A stretch of DNA of 64,000 bases from Granulosicoccus sp964390335. GTDB taxonomy: Bacteria > Pseudomonadota > Gammaproteobacteria > Granulosicoccales > Granulosicoccaceae. Positions 18,261 to 26,844 of the stretch are shown piece by piece. Made by a program: the position numbers and the translations under genes. The notes under the pieces were generated by a model. It ran no database searches. It saw only the letters and a list, made by a program, of their open reading frames with translations, and was not told where the DNA came from. The stretch spans positions 62,001-126,000 of the forward strand of contig CAYMHU010000002.1 of NCBI GenBank assembly GCA_964390335.1, read 5' to 3'. Within the stretch, counting starts at the first letter, position 1. Each line of letters opens with the position of its first letter.

Positions 18261-18611
18261 TCAGAAAATATATCGGTGGTCCCACACCACTGACGCTTTC
18301 TTAGATGAGTGATTGCAGACTGAATGTACGCGTTGACTATTAAAATGAATTGAATCACCCTCACGTAACACATATCTAACGCCATCCAACTCCACGGTGA
18401 TTTCTTCGAGAACAACAAAGAACATCTCTTCGCCGTAATGGCTAATAGGTTCTTTGCGACTACCGCGTGGCTCTTTCATGATGATGGAATGCAACGTAGA
18501 GCCGGCAAATTTTGTCATGGGTGTGTTTGTTTGACTTCGGGAGTGTTTTATGAAGTAACTCATATACAAGATTGCATTGCTTAATTGCAAATAACATGTT
18601 TCATGGCTCAC
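18261..18611 (-). CDS. Small cupin-domain protein, possibly a remnant of an XRE-cupin regulator
   Basis: This frame of up to 116 aa contains a single cupin barrel: HYGEEMFFVVLEEITVELDG, then VLREGDSIHFNSQRVHSVCN. This pattern matches the C-terminal sensor half of XRE-cupin transcription regulators, but no helix-turn-helix precedes it. The usual VLEGE turn reads VLEE, as if one codon were lost. The start is uncertain: GTG at 18611, ATG at 18563, or ATG at 18518 are possible and none has a clear ribosome binding site. It may be a stand-alone cupin or a decayed regulator. It is divergent from the response regulator gene. Confidence 0.55.
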   Translation of the reverse strand: MSHETCYLQLSNAILYMSYFIKHSRSQTNTPMTKFAGSTLHSIIMKEPRGSRKEPISHYGEEMFFVVLEEITVELDGVRYVLREGDSIHFNSQRVHSVCNHSSKKASVVWDHRYIF

Positions 18612-18835
18612 TGCCTACGTTACTCACATGTTTGTACACACGTTAAGTAAAACATCCGTAATCGTGATAATAACAATGTAATCTTAAGAGACATTTCAAA
18701 CATCTGAAATTATTATCGGTTTTACCCCGCACGTTACCTAATTTTCGTTGCCCATCATCCGATATTGCGATAGTCATTCGAGAGAAATTGCTACACGCCT
18801 ATGTTACACCTCTCAGAAACTAGAGAGTCCATCAG

Positions 18836-20146
18836 ATGAGTGCGGTATTACAGGACCGCCCACAACAACAGATTCTATTTGTTGATGATGAACGTGCAAT
18901 ATTAAGTTCCTTGCGGCGTCTATTTAGATCCTCTGGTTATAAAGTTCATGTAGCCAATTCGGGTGCGGAGGGACTTGCGTTACTCGAACAACATGCAATC
19001 GATTTAGTGATTAGCGATATGCGCATGCCGGAGATGGACGGCGCAGCTTTTTTGTCAGCCGTTGCAGATCAGTGGCCATGCACGGTACGTATGCTGTTAA
19101 CTGGCTTTGCGGAGGTTTCCTCGGCTATTAAAGCTGTAAATCAAGGAAAGATCTCTCGGTATCTGACAAAACCGTGGGACGACTCTGACATTTTGTTCAG
19201 CGTAGAACAAGCGCTGAAGAACAAGCAGCTGATAGAAGAAAAAGAACGACTTGAGCAGCTCACAATACAACAAAACGAAGAACTTAAAGAGCTAAATGAA
19301 AGCCTTGAAGAGAAGGTAGCCTTACGCACCAAAGAAATAGAAACAGCGCGCGAAGAGATCGAGAAGTCCCATGAGGCATTGCAGGCTGGGTATGCTGCAA
19401 CAATCGAAACCTTCTCTTGGATAATACAATCCCGAAATGGATTGAGCTCGAGAGCATCCGTAGCAAATGATGCAAAGGCGCTGGGAGAGATTATGGGTCT
19501 ACGAACCGACACGTGCGAATCTCTTTATAACGCAGCGCTGTTATGTGATATCGGAAAGTTAAGCCTTTCAGACGAATCGGTAACGATGCCGTACACGAAA
19601 CTTGATGTCACGGCACAACGTGAATATCAGCAGCATCCAATCAATGCGGAATCAGTGCTATTGAGTCTTGAACCACTGAGTGATGCAGCTGAGATAATCC
19701 GACATCACTGCGAACGTATAGATGGCACCGGTTTTCCTGATCGAATGGACGGTGCAGATATCCCACCTCCATCCAGAATTCTGGCAGTTGCTAAAGCGTA
19801 TGTCGATCTGCAAGAGCGTCGCATAGTTGATGAAAATATGACTGCGGCTGAAGCTAAAAAATACCTACAGTCAGAATCTGGGAAACGATACGATAAAACC
19901 GTAGTTGAGCAATTTATAGCTTGGCTTGGTAACCCTGCTAGAAAAGAGAGTGATGTAGCTGAACGAAAACTGACGCTCGACACGCTTGAGGCTGGACATC
20001 GATTATCTCGCGACTTTTTTGATCCTAATGGTGTATTGGTGATTGCGAGTAATAAACTGATTACGCAGTCTTTACTCATGAAACTACGACGACTGAGCAC
20101 CACATTTCCAGAACCTTTACCAGTCTACATAAAGGGTGACTCGTAA
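18836..20146 (+). CDS. Response regulator with degenerate HD-GYP domain
   Basis: This 436-aa RpfG-like protein has an N-terminal receiver domain (acidic DDE at 17-19, phosphoacceptor Asp61 in VISDMRMP, Lys112 in LTKPWD). A long charged coiled coil (about 125-185) follows, then a C-terminal HD-GYP-like domain. That domain is eroded: the HD metal pair reads CDIGK (Cys237-Asp238), and the GYP motif reads HHCERIDGTGFPD (290-302). Loss of the histidine suggests it does not hydrolyse c-di-GMP and instead acts as a binding or scaffold module. It is upstream of an EAL remnant, a PhnD-like protein and a histidine kinase on the same strand, and is probably phosphorylated by that kinase. Confidence 0.85.
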   Translation: MSAVLQDRPQQQILFVDDERAILSSLRRLFRSSGYKVHVANSGAEGLALLEQHAIDLVISDMRMPEMDGAAFLSAVADQWPCTVRMLLTGFAEVSSAIKAVNQGKISRYLTKPWDDSDILFSVEQALKNKQLIEEKERLEQLTIQQNEELKELNESLEEKVALRTKEIETAREEIEKSHEALQAGYAATIETFSWIIQSRNGLSSRASVANDAKALGEIMGLRTDTCESLYNAALLCDIGKLSLSDESVTMPYTKLDVTAQREYQQHPINAESVLLSLEPLSDAAEIIRHHCERIDGTGFPDRMDGADIPPPSRILAVAKAYVDLQERRIVDENMTAAEAKKYLQSESGKRYDKTVVEQFIAWLGNPARKESDVAERKLTLDTLEAGHRLSRDFFDPNGVLVIASNKLITQSLLMKLRRLSTTFPEPLPVYIKGDS

Positions 20147-20234
20147 GGGTACATACATGAGATTGAAACTATTGCATTCTTCACAAAATAACGCTGCACG
20201 ACTAGCCAATTAGTTAACACAGTACCGTTTCATT

Positions 20235-20658
20235 GTGGAAAAGGGCCGAATGAACTTCAAGGCAGAAATCTCTCAAATCGTTAAACAAGCGTGTTTTTCC
20301 GTTATGGTATCCGACTATTCGGTGCCAGAACCGACAGGCGCTGAAGCACTGATACGCTGGAATAGCACAAGTCTGGGCCAAGTGCCGCCATTTGAGTTCA
20401 TACCGGTAACAGAGCGCAACGAAACTGGCTAAGGTCAGAAACATGATTCGGCTTGGTCATGACTTGGGTATGCAACTGGTTGCAGAGGGAGTAGGGGATG
20501 TGGACCAATTTCTAGTTTTGTAAGAACTCGGTTGCGACATAGCTCAGGGATATTATTTTAGTCCGCCGGTACCTTCAAATGCATTTATCGAAAAATCTTG
20601 CGAGATTCAAAACTGTTTCCCACCGTCCATTAACACTCTTGCGGCAAACGCTGCGTAG
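20235..20658 (+). pseudogene. Remnant of an EAL-domain (c-di-GMP phosphodiesterase) gene
   Basis: Two pieces of an EAL domain are visible. The first (20235-20432 frame) reads GAEALIRWNSTSLGQVPPFEF then IPVTERNETG, equivalent to the start of EAL domains (EALIRW...PxEFIP). The second, in another frame from 20443, reads MIRLGHDLGMQLVAEGV, then, after an in-frame TAA, ELGCDIAQGYYFSPPVP, equivalent to the EAL C-terminal end. The central catalytic part is missing, the frame is broken between the pieces, and there is an internal stop. It is therefore a non-functional relic lying between signalling genes. Confidence 0.85.
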
Positions 20659-20717
20659 CTAATGCGTATAAAACCATAGAAAACACTGAATTCAACATTA
20701 AATCACGAGGTGGCATT

Positions 20718-21557
20718 ATGACTACACGATTAATACTAGCACTAGCACTACTTGTTGGTTTTAGCTCTACTTCTATTGCCAAAGAATATACCTTCGGGAT
20801 TGTTCCACAACAGTCAGCGAAAAAGCTTGCCCGCATCTGGACGCCCGTTTTACAGCATCTAAGCCAAGAAGCAGGAATGGAACTAAAATTTGCGACCGCA
20901 AAAGATATCCCTACTTTTGAAAAACGCCTTGCTGATGGAGAATACGATTTTGCATACATGAATCCGTATCACTTTACGGTATACAATGAACAGCCCGGTT
21001 ATAAAGCAATGGCTCATCAAAGCGACAAGCGTATAAAAGGCATTGTGGTTGTCCGAAAGGATAGCAACACCCAGGATCTAAATGCACTAGACGGTCAACG
21101 CATGGCGTTTCCATCACCAGCGGCATTTGCAGCAACCATTTTACCGAGCGCAAATATGTCCAAGATGGGCATCGATGTGAATGCTAAGTACGTCTCCTCA
21201 CACGATTCTGTTTATATGGCCGTGTCGCGAGGATTACTTCCTGCTGGTGGCGGCATAGTTCGCACGTTTAATAAGACGGACCCTGCTGTTAGAGACACTT
21301 TACGCATTTTATGGACATCATCGGGATACACACCGCACGCATTTGCAGCCCATCCGGGTATCTCCAATATAGAACGTGAACAGCTGACTAAAGCACTCGT
21401 GAGTATCGCAGATACTGAACAAGGTCGCGAATTATTGGCATCGCTAGGGTTTAAAAACATACAACGTGCAGAAGACCCAGCCTGGGATGATGTTAGAGAA
21501 TTGAATATTCAAAACCTAGCAGGTAAATCAAATACTGTAGCCGAACAAACCCAATAA
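20718..21557 (+). CDS. PhnD-like periplasmic phosphate/phosphonate-type binding protein
   Basis: This 279-aa protein has a signal peptide of about 21 residues (LALALLVGFSSTSIA) and the hallmarks of the PhnD/TroA-like binding family: YTFGIVPQQSAKKLARIWTP and YDFAYMNPYHFTVYNE. No ABC permease or ATPase is adjacent. Instead the next gene, 24 bp downstream, encodes a membrane histidine kinase. Such orphan PhnD-like proteins next to kinases commonly act as periplasmic sensor components rather than transporters. The ligand could be an anion such as phosphonate or phosphite, but this is not determinable. GAGGTGG precedes the ATG. Confidence 0.87.
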   Translation: MTTRLILALALLVGFSSTSIAKEYTFGIVPQQSAKKLARIWTPVLQHLSQEAGMELKFATAKDIPTFEKRLADGEYDFAYMNPYHFTVYNEQPGYKAMAHQSDKRIKGIVVVRKDSNTQDLNALDGQRMAFPSPAAFAATILPSANMSKMGIDVNAKYVSSHDSVYMAVSRGLLPAGGGIVRTFNKTDPAVRDTLRILWTSSGYTPHAFAAHPGISNIEREQLTKALVSIADTEQGRELLASLGFKNIQRAEDPAWDDVRELNIQNLAGKSNTVAEQTQ

Positions 21558-21581
21558 ACCTGTAATTATAAGCGCATCTTC

Positions 21582-23222
21582 ATGTCTCTTCGATTAAAAA
21601 CAGTTCTTGGTGTAGCACTGATAGAAGGGCTACTGTTGGCATTGCTGATTTACACGGCTATGACGTACATGCATAATAACTTGGAGGATGCGCTTGTTAA
21701 GCGAGCCACAACAACGGCAACATTGTTTGCATCCACGGCGAAAGACCCTGTTCTTTCATATGATCTGGCGTCGCTGGATGCATTCGGCTCAGAACTCGCG
21801 AGCAATCAGGATATTGTTTATGTTCGAACCCTTACGCCCGATGGCATTGTGCTAGCAAATGCCGGGGCGCCAGAAAGTGCCACCACAGAATTTACCCCCG
21901 ACACAACACTCGATGGCATTACCGACGGTGTGTTTGATGTTTCCGCCACTATTATGGAAGGCGGTGAGGAGTATGGTCGGATTGAAATTGGCTTTGATAT
22001 CAACAGCATCGAATCTAGCTTAGTTGAAACCAGACAGCTATCTACATTCATAGCCCTGGTGGAGATGGCTTTAGTTGGTATCTTTTCGTTTTTACTGGGC
22101 ACCTATCTCACCAGAAAGCTGCTGGTACTGAGACGAGCGGCCAAGCAAGTTTCTGAGGGTGATTACGCGTTAGATCTAGATGTAGAATCTAACGACGAAG
22201 TTGGGGACGTAGCCCGAGCAATCGACCAGATGGCACATGTCCTCAAAGAAGCTCAAGAGGCCAGAGATAAATACGAACACGATTTAGAAGAACTCAACAA
22301 AACACTGGAACAACGGGTGGTTAGAAGAACCGCAAAAATAAACCAGCAATTTGCAGAGCTTCACGCAACCCACCAATTACTGTCAGAAACCCAAACAAAA
22401 TTACTGCAATCAGAAAAATTAGCATCAATTGGTCAACTATCTGCAGGAATTGCACATGAGATCAATAATCCGATTTCTTTCGTACTTAGCAACGCAAAAT
22501 CTCTATCAGAATATATCTCGATTTATCAAGAACTGATTGATATGTATCGCAGTGCACTACAGGCCAAACCCGAAGAATTGGAAGCGAGTAAGTTAGCAAT
22601 CCACGAATACGAGTCCGATGAGGATATCGAATTTGTTAATGAAGATATAAAAACACTTATTGATGACACAGTCGAAGGCAGCGTCCGCGTACAAGAGATT
22701 GTTAAAGGACTGCGCGACTTCTCGCATACAAACTTCGACACAAAAAGTGCATGCAACCTGGTGGAGTGCGCGGAATCCACACTAAGAATAGCCAATTCAG
22801 AATTGAAAACCAAATGTACTGTGCGTTCAGAGCTTGAATCCATCCCTGACGTATTAGGCAATCGCGGCGAATTAAATCAAGTGATCATGAACATACTCAT
22901 GAATGCAGGCCAGGCTATGGAAGAGTTTGGCGAGATAGTCGTTAAGTCAGGTGTTAAGGATGGCGTAGTCCATTTATCAATCTCAGATACGGGCTCCGGT
23001 ATTGATGAAGAAAACCTAAGTAAACTATTCGATCCATTTTTCACCACAAAAGCTGTTGGCGAGGGCACAGGTTTAGGGCTATCGATCTCTTACGGTATCA
23101 TTACCGACCATGGTGGTACGATCGTTGTGGACAGTGAGTTGGGTAAAGGGACTACGTTTACTATCCAGTTGCCTGTGATTGAGATTGATAGCGAAAGCAA
23201 AGAGCTGCCGGACGCAGCTTAG
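21582..23222 (+). CDS. Membrane sensor histidine kinase
   Basis: This 546-aa kinase has a first membrane helix (about 7-29), a periplasmic sensing region of about 125 residues, a second helix (about 154-176), a HAMP linker (RKLLVLRRAAKQVSEGDY...), and a coiled coil. A dimerisation/phosphoacceptor domain follows, with His292 in SAGIAHEINNP. The ATPase domain shows the N box NQVIMNILMNAGQAM, G1 DTGSGI and G2 GTGLGL. This architecture belongs to the group with a long insert between HisKA and ATPase domains. It follows the PhnD-like gene by 24 bp and probably senses through it. The response regulator at 18836 is the obvious nearby partner. Confidence 0.92.
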   Translation: MSLRLKTVLGVALIEGLLLALLIYTAMTYMHNNLEDALVKRATTTATLFASTAKDPVLSYDLASLDAFGSELASNQDIVYVRTLTPDGIVLANAGAPESATTEFTPDTTLDGITDGVFDVSATIMEGGEEYGRIEIGFDINSIESSLVETRQLSTFIALVEMALVGIFSFLLGTYLTRKLLVLRRAAKQVSEGDYALDLDVESNDEVGDVARAIDQMAHVLKEAQEARDKYEHDLEELNKTLEQRVVRRTAKINQQFAELHATHQLLSETQTKLLQSEKLASIGQLSAGIAHEINNPISFVLSNAKSLSEYISIYQELIDMYRSALQAKPEELEASKLAIHEYESDEDIEFVNEDIKTLIDDTVEGSVRVQEIVKGLRDFSHTNFDTKSACNLVECAESTLRIANSELKTKCTVRSELESIPDVLGNRGELNQVIMNILMNAGQAMEEFGEIVVKSGVKDGVVHLSISDTGSGIDEENLSKLFDPFFTTKAVGEGTGLGLSISYGIITDHGGTIVVDSELGKGTTFTIQLPVIEIDSESKELPDAA

Positions 23223-23228
23223 ACTGCT

Positions 23229-23270
23229 AATACTGGTCCGCAGCGCTACAATACTGGCCCACAACGCTAC
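23229..23270 (+). repeat. Two adjacent 21-bp imperfect tandem repeats
   Basis: Immediately after the kinase stop codon, a 21-bp unit (starting AATACTGG and ending CGCTAC) occurs twice in direct succession with three mismatches. No third copy was seen. It may be a simple duplication; no function is implied. Confidence 0.7.
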
Positions 23271-23337
23271 TCATGTGATTCTCATGTATAGTTAAATCTC
23301 AATTCAAATTAAATAGCTTACAAGGAATGAACCTACC

Positions 23338-23541
23338 ATGCCCCAACTGACCAGCCGGCAGCGCCTCGGTGGTGCGTAACGGCAACCATATCAAAGGCAT
23401 CTGCTGTTCGAGCAACTAACAACGTTTATCGATCCGGATGTCACGTTCCGGACCGATGAGCACATGAAAACAGACCCAACGACTAGTGGAATTCAAGTAC
23501 CACGGAGGGTATCCATAAGCTGCCTGATAGTTATGAATTAA
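23338..23541 (+). pseudogene. Possible transposase scrap in the 23.2-23.7 kb intergenic region
   Basis: The 465-bp gap between the kinase and the GspE-like gene holds no intact gene. A reading frame from 23338 to 23541 has an internal TAA at 23377. Its middle part, LFEQLTTFIDPDVTFRTDEH, recalls the end of a DDE-transposase family with an RTDEH/RSDEN-type motif, then diverges. The stretch is short and recognised only by eye, so the assignment is weak. The alternative is meaningless intergenic sequence. Confidence 0.3.
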
Positions 23542-23571
23542 ACAATGATTTGTTTATAGCCGTTTAATAGA

Positions 23572-23604
23572 TAACCGTTACTTAATTTTGTCAAGTAACG
23601 GTTA
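23572..23604. promoter_or_regulatory. Strong inverted repeat upstream of the GspE-like gene
   Basis: Twelve-base arms, TAACCGTTACTT (23572-23583) and AAGTAACGGTTA (23593-23604), are perfectly complementary around a nine-base spacer. A related, weaker repeat, ATTACC-GTTACA-GGTAAT, lies at 23646-23663, about 25 bp before the ATG at 23688. The shared GTTAC/GGTAA half-sites suggest binding sites for a regulator of the ATPase-HDOD pair. There is no T-run after it, so a terminator is less likely. Confidence 0.5.
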
Positions 23605-23687
23605 CACGGTGCTTTTACACGTAGATTACTAAAACATTCAAACCAATTACCGTTACAGGTAATAGGTTATCTCATCTTTGTTATCTT

Positions 23688-25610
23688 ATGTCGGCGCAAG
23701 CTTTACCTAATGAATCATCCCAGCCCGAACAACCGGGGACTGGTGCAAAGCTAGCTGAGCTCTTGCTTCGCGCTGATATCGTAGACGAACAGACGCTGTC
23801 TCGCGCCACTCGTGTGCACTCTAAGCTCGACAACGATAATAGTTTGTTTAGTGTGCTACTTAAAATGGGCATCACGGATGAGAAAACCATGCTTGGTATT
23901 GTTAAGCGGTGGCAGCCTGAAATTAAGATTGGCGAGCTTCTTGTTGAGTTGGGCTATATCACGGCGGCGCAATTGCGTCAGGCGTTGATGGTTCAGTCAA
24001 AGGAACTTGAACCGGTAAAAATTGGCGAAGTACTAATAGCCCGCCGGATGATCAAACCTACCGATCTAACGCGGGTACTGGCGAGCCAATTGGGGTACTC
24101 GTCCGAAGAACCAGATATTGATGATTGTGACGATGAGCTGCTTAATCTGGTCAGTACAAAGCTAGCTAAGCAATTTAATTTTATTCCAATTAGAATCGCT
24201 GGCGATAACGTGGTTGTAGCTTTTTCAAACCCAAATGATCAAGAGGCGCGAACCGAAGCTGCACGGGCACTGAAATCGCCAATTAAGCCCGTAATGACGT
24301 CAATATCAACACTGCAGCGAGCTGTAAGCGCCCTTGAACGGCGTCGCATACCAAAAAACAAAGATGAAACCCGGGGTAGCGATCTTGGCACCGCAGCGGG
24401 CAAAGTTAACGTTATGCTTAGCGCTGCCATTAAAGAAGGGGCAAGTGACATTCACATTGAACCGCTGCGTGATCAAGTCAGAGTGCGATTTCGAATAGAT
24501 GGGATTCTAAGAGAGCACTCTGTGTTTGACCACAGCGAACTGGACGCCGTGGTTTCTCGTATGAAGATCATGGCAGAAGCAGATATCGCGGAAAGGCGAC
24601 GACACCAGGATGGACGCATAGAGTTTGAAGACCCGTTCAGCGGCGCAATGAGTGATTTACGGGTCTCGTTTTACGTGACAGTGCATGGCGAGTGCGTTGT
24701 TATTCGAGTGTTAAATCAGAACAGCAAAATACTGGATATTTCACAGATTGGTATGGCCCCAAACATGTTGGAGCGCTTTAAGCAACATGCTTTGGAGGCT
24801 CCAAGTGGGGTCATTATCGTCACTGGACCGACTGGTTCCGGTAAAACCTCGACGCTCTATAGCTGTATACAAGCGCTAAACAATGATTCAACGAGCATCA
24901 TTACTGTAGAAGATCCCGTCGAGTTTCAAGTTGACGGTATTTCACAGTGCTCCATCAACAGTAAATCGGGTAGAACCTTTGAAGATTCATTGCGATCAAT
25001 CGTGCGACAAGACCCGGACGTTATTGTACTAGGAGAGATTCGAGACTCCTCCACGGCGGAAAGTGCTATTCAGGCAGCACTCACGGGACACAAAGTACTT
25101 ACAACTTTTCATACTGAAGACAGTATTGGTGGTTTGCTGCGATTAATGAATATGAACATCGAAGCGTTTCTAATCTCATCAACTGTTGTTTGCGTAGTAG
25201 CACAACGTTTGATTCGACGCACCTGTTCCAACTGTGGTCAAGAGGTGGAGCCTGATGCACAGGATCTACTGCCATTAGGTTGGGATAAAGACATGGCTGG
25301 CGGAGGCCGCTTTATGGAAGGAGCGGGTTGTAGTGAATGTCATTTCACCGGTTACAAGGGACGCGTTGCGGTTTTTGAGTCTTTGATGCTAACGGAAGCC
25401 GTAAAGGAGGCTATATTACAACGTAAAACTTCTGCGCAGATTCGTAAAATCAGTGTTGAGTCCTCGGGGCTCGTTACACTGCTCGAAGATGGTTTGGAAA
25501 AAGCCGGACGCGGTCTAACAACATTAAAAGAAGTACGAAGAATGTTACCAAGACTCAGCAAACCGAGATCCTTTGCTGAAATTAAACGATTGAATGGAAA
25601 AACTTTATGA
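23688..25610 (+). CDS. GspE/PilB-type secretion or pilus ATPase, orphan
   Basis: This 640-aa hexameric ATPase of the type II secretion/type IV pilus family has Walker A GPTGSGKTS (380-388), an Asp box in ITVEDPVEF, Walker B VIVLGEIRD, a His box in TTFHTEDS, and a tetracysteine zinc knuckle (CSNC near 513, CSEC near 547). The N-terminal region carries repeats like KIGELLVELGYITAAQLRQA and KIGEVLIARRMIKPTDL, which resemble MshEN c-di-GMP-binding motifs. No pilin, platform or secretin genes are nearby. It overlaps an HDOD gene by four bases, and the surrounding genes are c-di-GMP-type signalling proteins. Confidence 0.9.
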   Translation: MSAQALPNESSQPEQPGTGAKLAELLLRADIVDEQTLSRATRVHSKLDNDNSLFSVLLKMGITDEKTMLGIVKRWQPEIKIGELLVELGYITAAQLRQALMVQSKELEPVKIGEVLIARRMIKPTDLTRVLASQLGYSSEEPDIDDCDDELLNLVSTKLAKQFNFIPIRIAGDNVVVAFSNPNDQEARTEAARALKSPIKPVMTSISTLQRAVSALERRRIPKNKDETRGSDLGTAAGKVNVMLSAAIKEGASDIHIEPLRDQVRVRFRIDGILREHSVFDHSELDAVVSRMKIMAEADIAERRRHQDGRIEFEDPFSGAMSDLRVSFYVTVHGECVVIRVLNQNSKILDISQIGMAPNMLERFKQHALEAPSGVIIVTGPTGSGKTSTLYSCIQALNNDSTSIITVEDPVEFQVDGISQCSINSKSGRTFEDSLRSIVRQDPDVIVLGEIRDSSTAESAIQAALTGHKVLTTFHTEDSIGGLLRLMNMNIEAFLISSTVVCVVAQRLIRRTCSNCGQEVEPDAQDLLPLGWDKDMAGGGRFMEGAGCSECHFTGYKGRVAVFESLMLTEAVKEAILQRKTSAQIRKISVESSGLVTLLEDGLEKAGRGLTTLKEVRRMLPRLSKPRSFAEIKRLNGKTL

Positions 25611-26452
25611 CTACTGAGCTCTCTTTAATTGACTCGATCAAGCAGGCTCTGGAAGAAGATAAAGTCGAACTGCCAGTGTTTGACAATATCGCGACAAATA
25701 TTCATCGCGAAGCCCGTGAGAACAAGTTGAACGCAGATGAAATATGCAAAATACTTGAAGCAGACCCTGTACTGGTGTCAGAAGTCTTGCGCATGTCCAA
25801 TTCGACTTTCTTTTCGGGACTAGCCGAGGTTAAAGACTTGCGGGCCGCCGCTGTGCGTCTTGGCGTAAAGCAACTAGCATCAGTGGTCATGTCAGTGAGT
25901 CAAAAGCGGATGTATAGCGCATCGTCCGGCCGATTCCGGGCCCGGATGGTCAAACTATGGCTGCACGGCTCCGCTGTATCCATGGCCGCTCGATGGATTG
26001 CTAATACCGCAGGTTATAAGAACCTTGCAGATGAAGCATTCGTAGCTGGTTTAATTCACGATGTTGGTAAATTGTCATTGCTTAGAATCATAGAAGAGTT
26101 ACAGGCGGAACATAACATTCCACTGTCAGACGAATTGGTGGATATGACTCTGAAACACTTATATTGCGAGCACGGTGCTCAGCTGGTTAAACATTGGAGT
26201 TTGCCTGAATCTTTTGCCGAGCTCATCCGGCAGCAAGCCGATGAGGAACCCGATGAAAGTAATGTCAACTTAATGATTGTTAGACTAGCAGATAAGGCCA
26301 GCGCATTAGAAGGTATTAGTGATTTCCCTGACTCAACGATTACGCTTGAGACATTGCCAGAAACACTGGCACTAGGGCTTAGCGACATCGATGTTGCAGA
26401 ATTGCGAATTATGTTGGAGGACATTCGTGGTACCGGCGCCAAAGCTGCATAG
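25607..26452 (+). CDS. HDOD-domain signalling protein
   Basis: This 281-aa protein matches the HDOD family. LPVFDNIATNIHREARENKL leads into LEADPVLVSEVLRMSNSTFF, RLGVKQLASVVMSVS and LIHDVGKLSLL. HDOD domains are related to HD phosphohydrolases but usually act as regulatory modules in motility, secretion and c-di-GMP circuits. Here the His-Asp pair (HDVGK) is retained. The start codon overlaps the stop of the GspE-like gene (ATGA), so the two are translationally coupled and probably act together. Confidence 0.88.
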   Translation: MTTELSLIDSIKQALEEDKVELPVFDNIATNIHREARENKLNADEICKILEADPVLVSEVLRMSNSTFFSGLAEVKDLRAAAVRLGVKQLASVVMSVSQKRMYSASSGRFRARMVKLWLHGSAVSMAARWIANTAGYKNLADEAFVAGLIHDVGKLSLLRIIEELQAEHNIPLSDELVDMTLKHLYCEHGAQLVKHWSLPESFAELIRQQADEEPDESNVNLMIVRLADKASALEGISDFPDSTITLETLPETLALGLSDIDVAELRIMLEDIRGTGAKAA

Positions 26453-26467
26453 CGTGGCGATCAACAA

Positions 26468-26650
26468 TTATAAAGGATCAACGCTAACTGATCGTTTGTT
26501 TATTCTGCTCAATGCCACCGGAGTGATACCCAGATATCTGACTATATCGTTCTGTGCAATGCGCTCCACCAATTTTGCAGAGCGCTGTTGCAGTAGTGCA
26601 TAACGCTCAGATGCGCTAAGACAAAGAAACTCGTATTCTCGTTTTCTTTT
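26468..26650 (-). pseudogene. C-terminal fragment of a Crp/Fnr-family regulator
   Basis: On the minus strand, a 60-codon frame ends at 26468. It includes EFLCLSASERYALLQQRSAK followed by LVERIAQNDIVRYLGITPVA and LSRINKR, which is the DNA-binding tail of Crp/Fnr-type regulators (recognition helix ITPVALSRI). The frame is closed upstream by a stop, and no cyclic-nucleotide-binding domain is present. An adjacent piece (ELIELAIKKK, about 26635-26670) lies in another frame, indicating decay by frameshift. The rest of the 392-bp gap (26453-26844) holds no gene. Confidence 0.72.
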
Positions 26651-26844
26651 TTATCGCCAATTCAATCAGCTCAGTAGCTAATCCACAACCTGCGATTTTC
26701 ACAGCGATTGGATTAACCACATTTTTATTATTAGCTTGGTATGTGTTTAACAAGTATACGAAAACCAAGTCGTCGAGGCGCCCAATCAGCTTGGAGTAGC
26801 AACATTAATGAGTCCAGCACACGCACACATAATTTATGTAGCTA

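Noticed and set aside
18167..18418. 83-codon minus-strand frame overlapping the cupin gene
   Set aside because: Out of frame with the cupin motifs and without family features.
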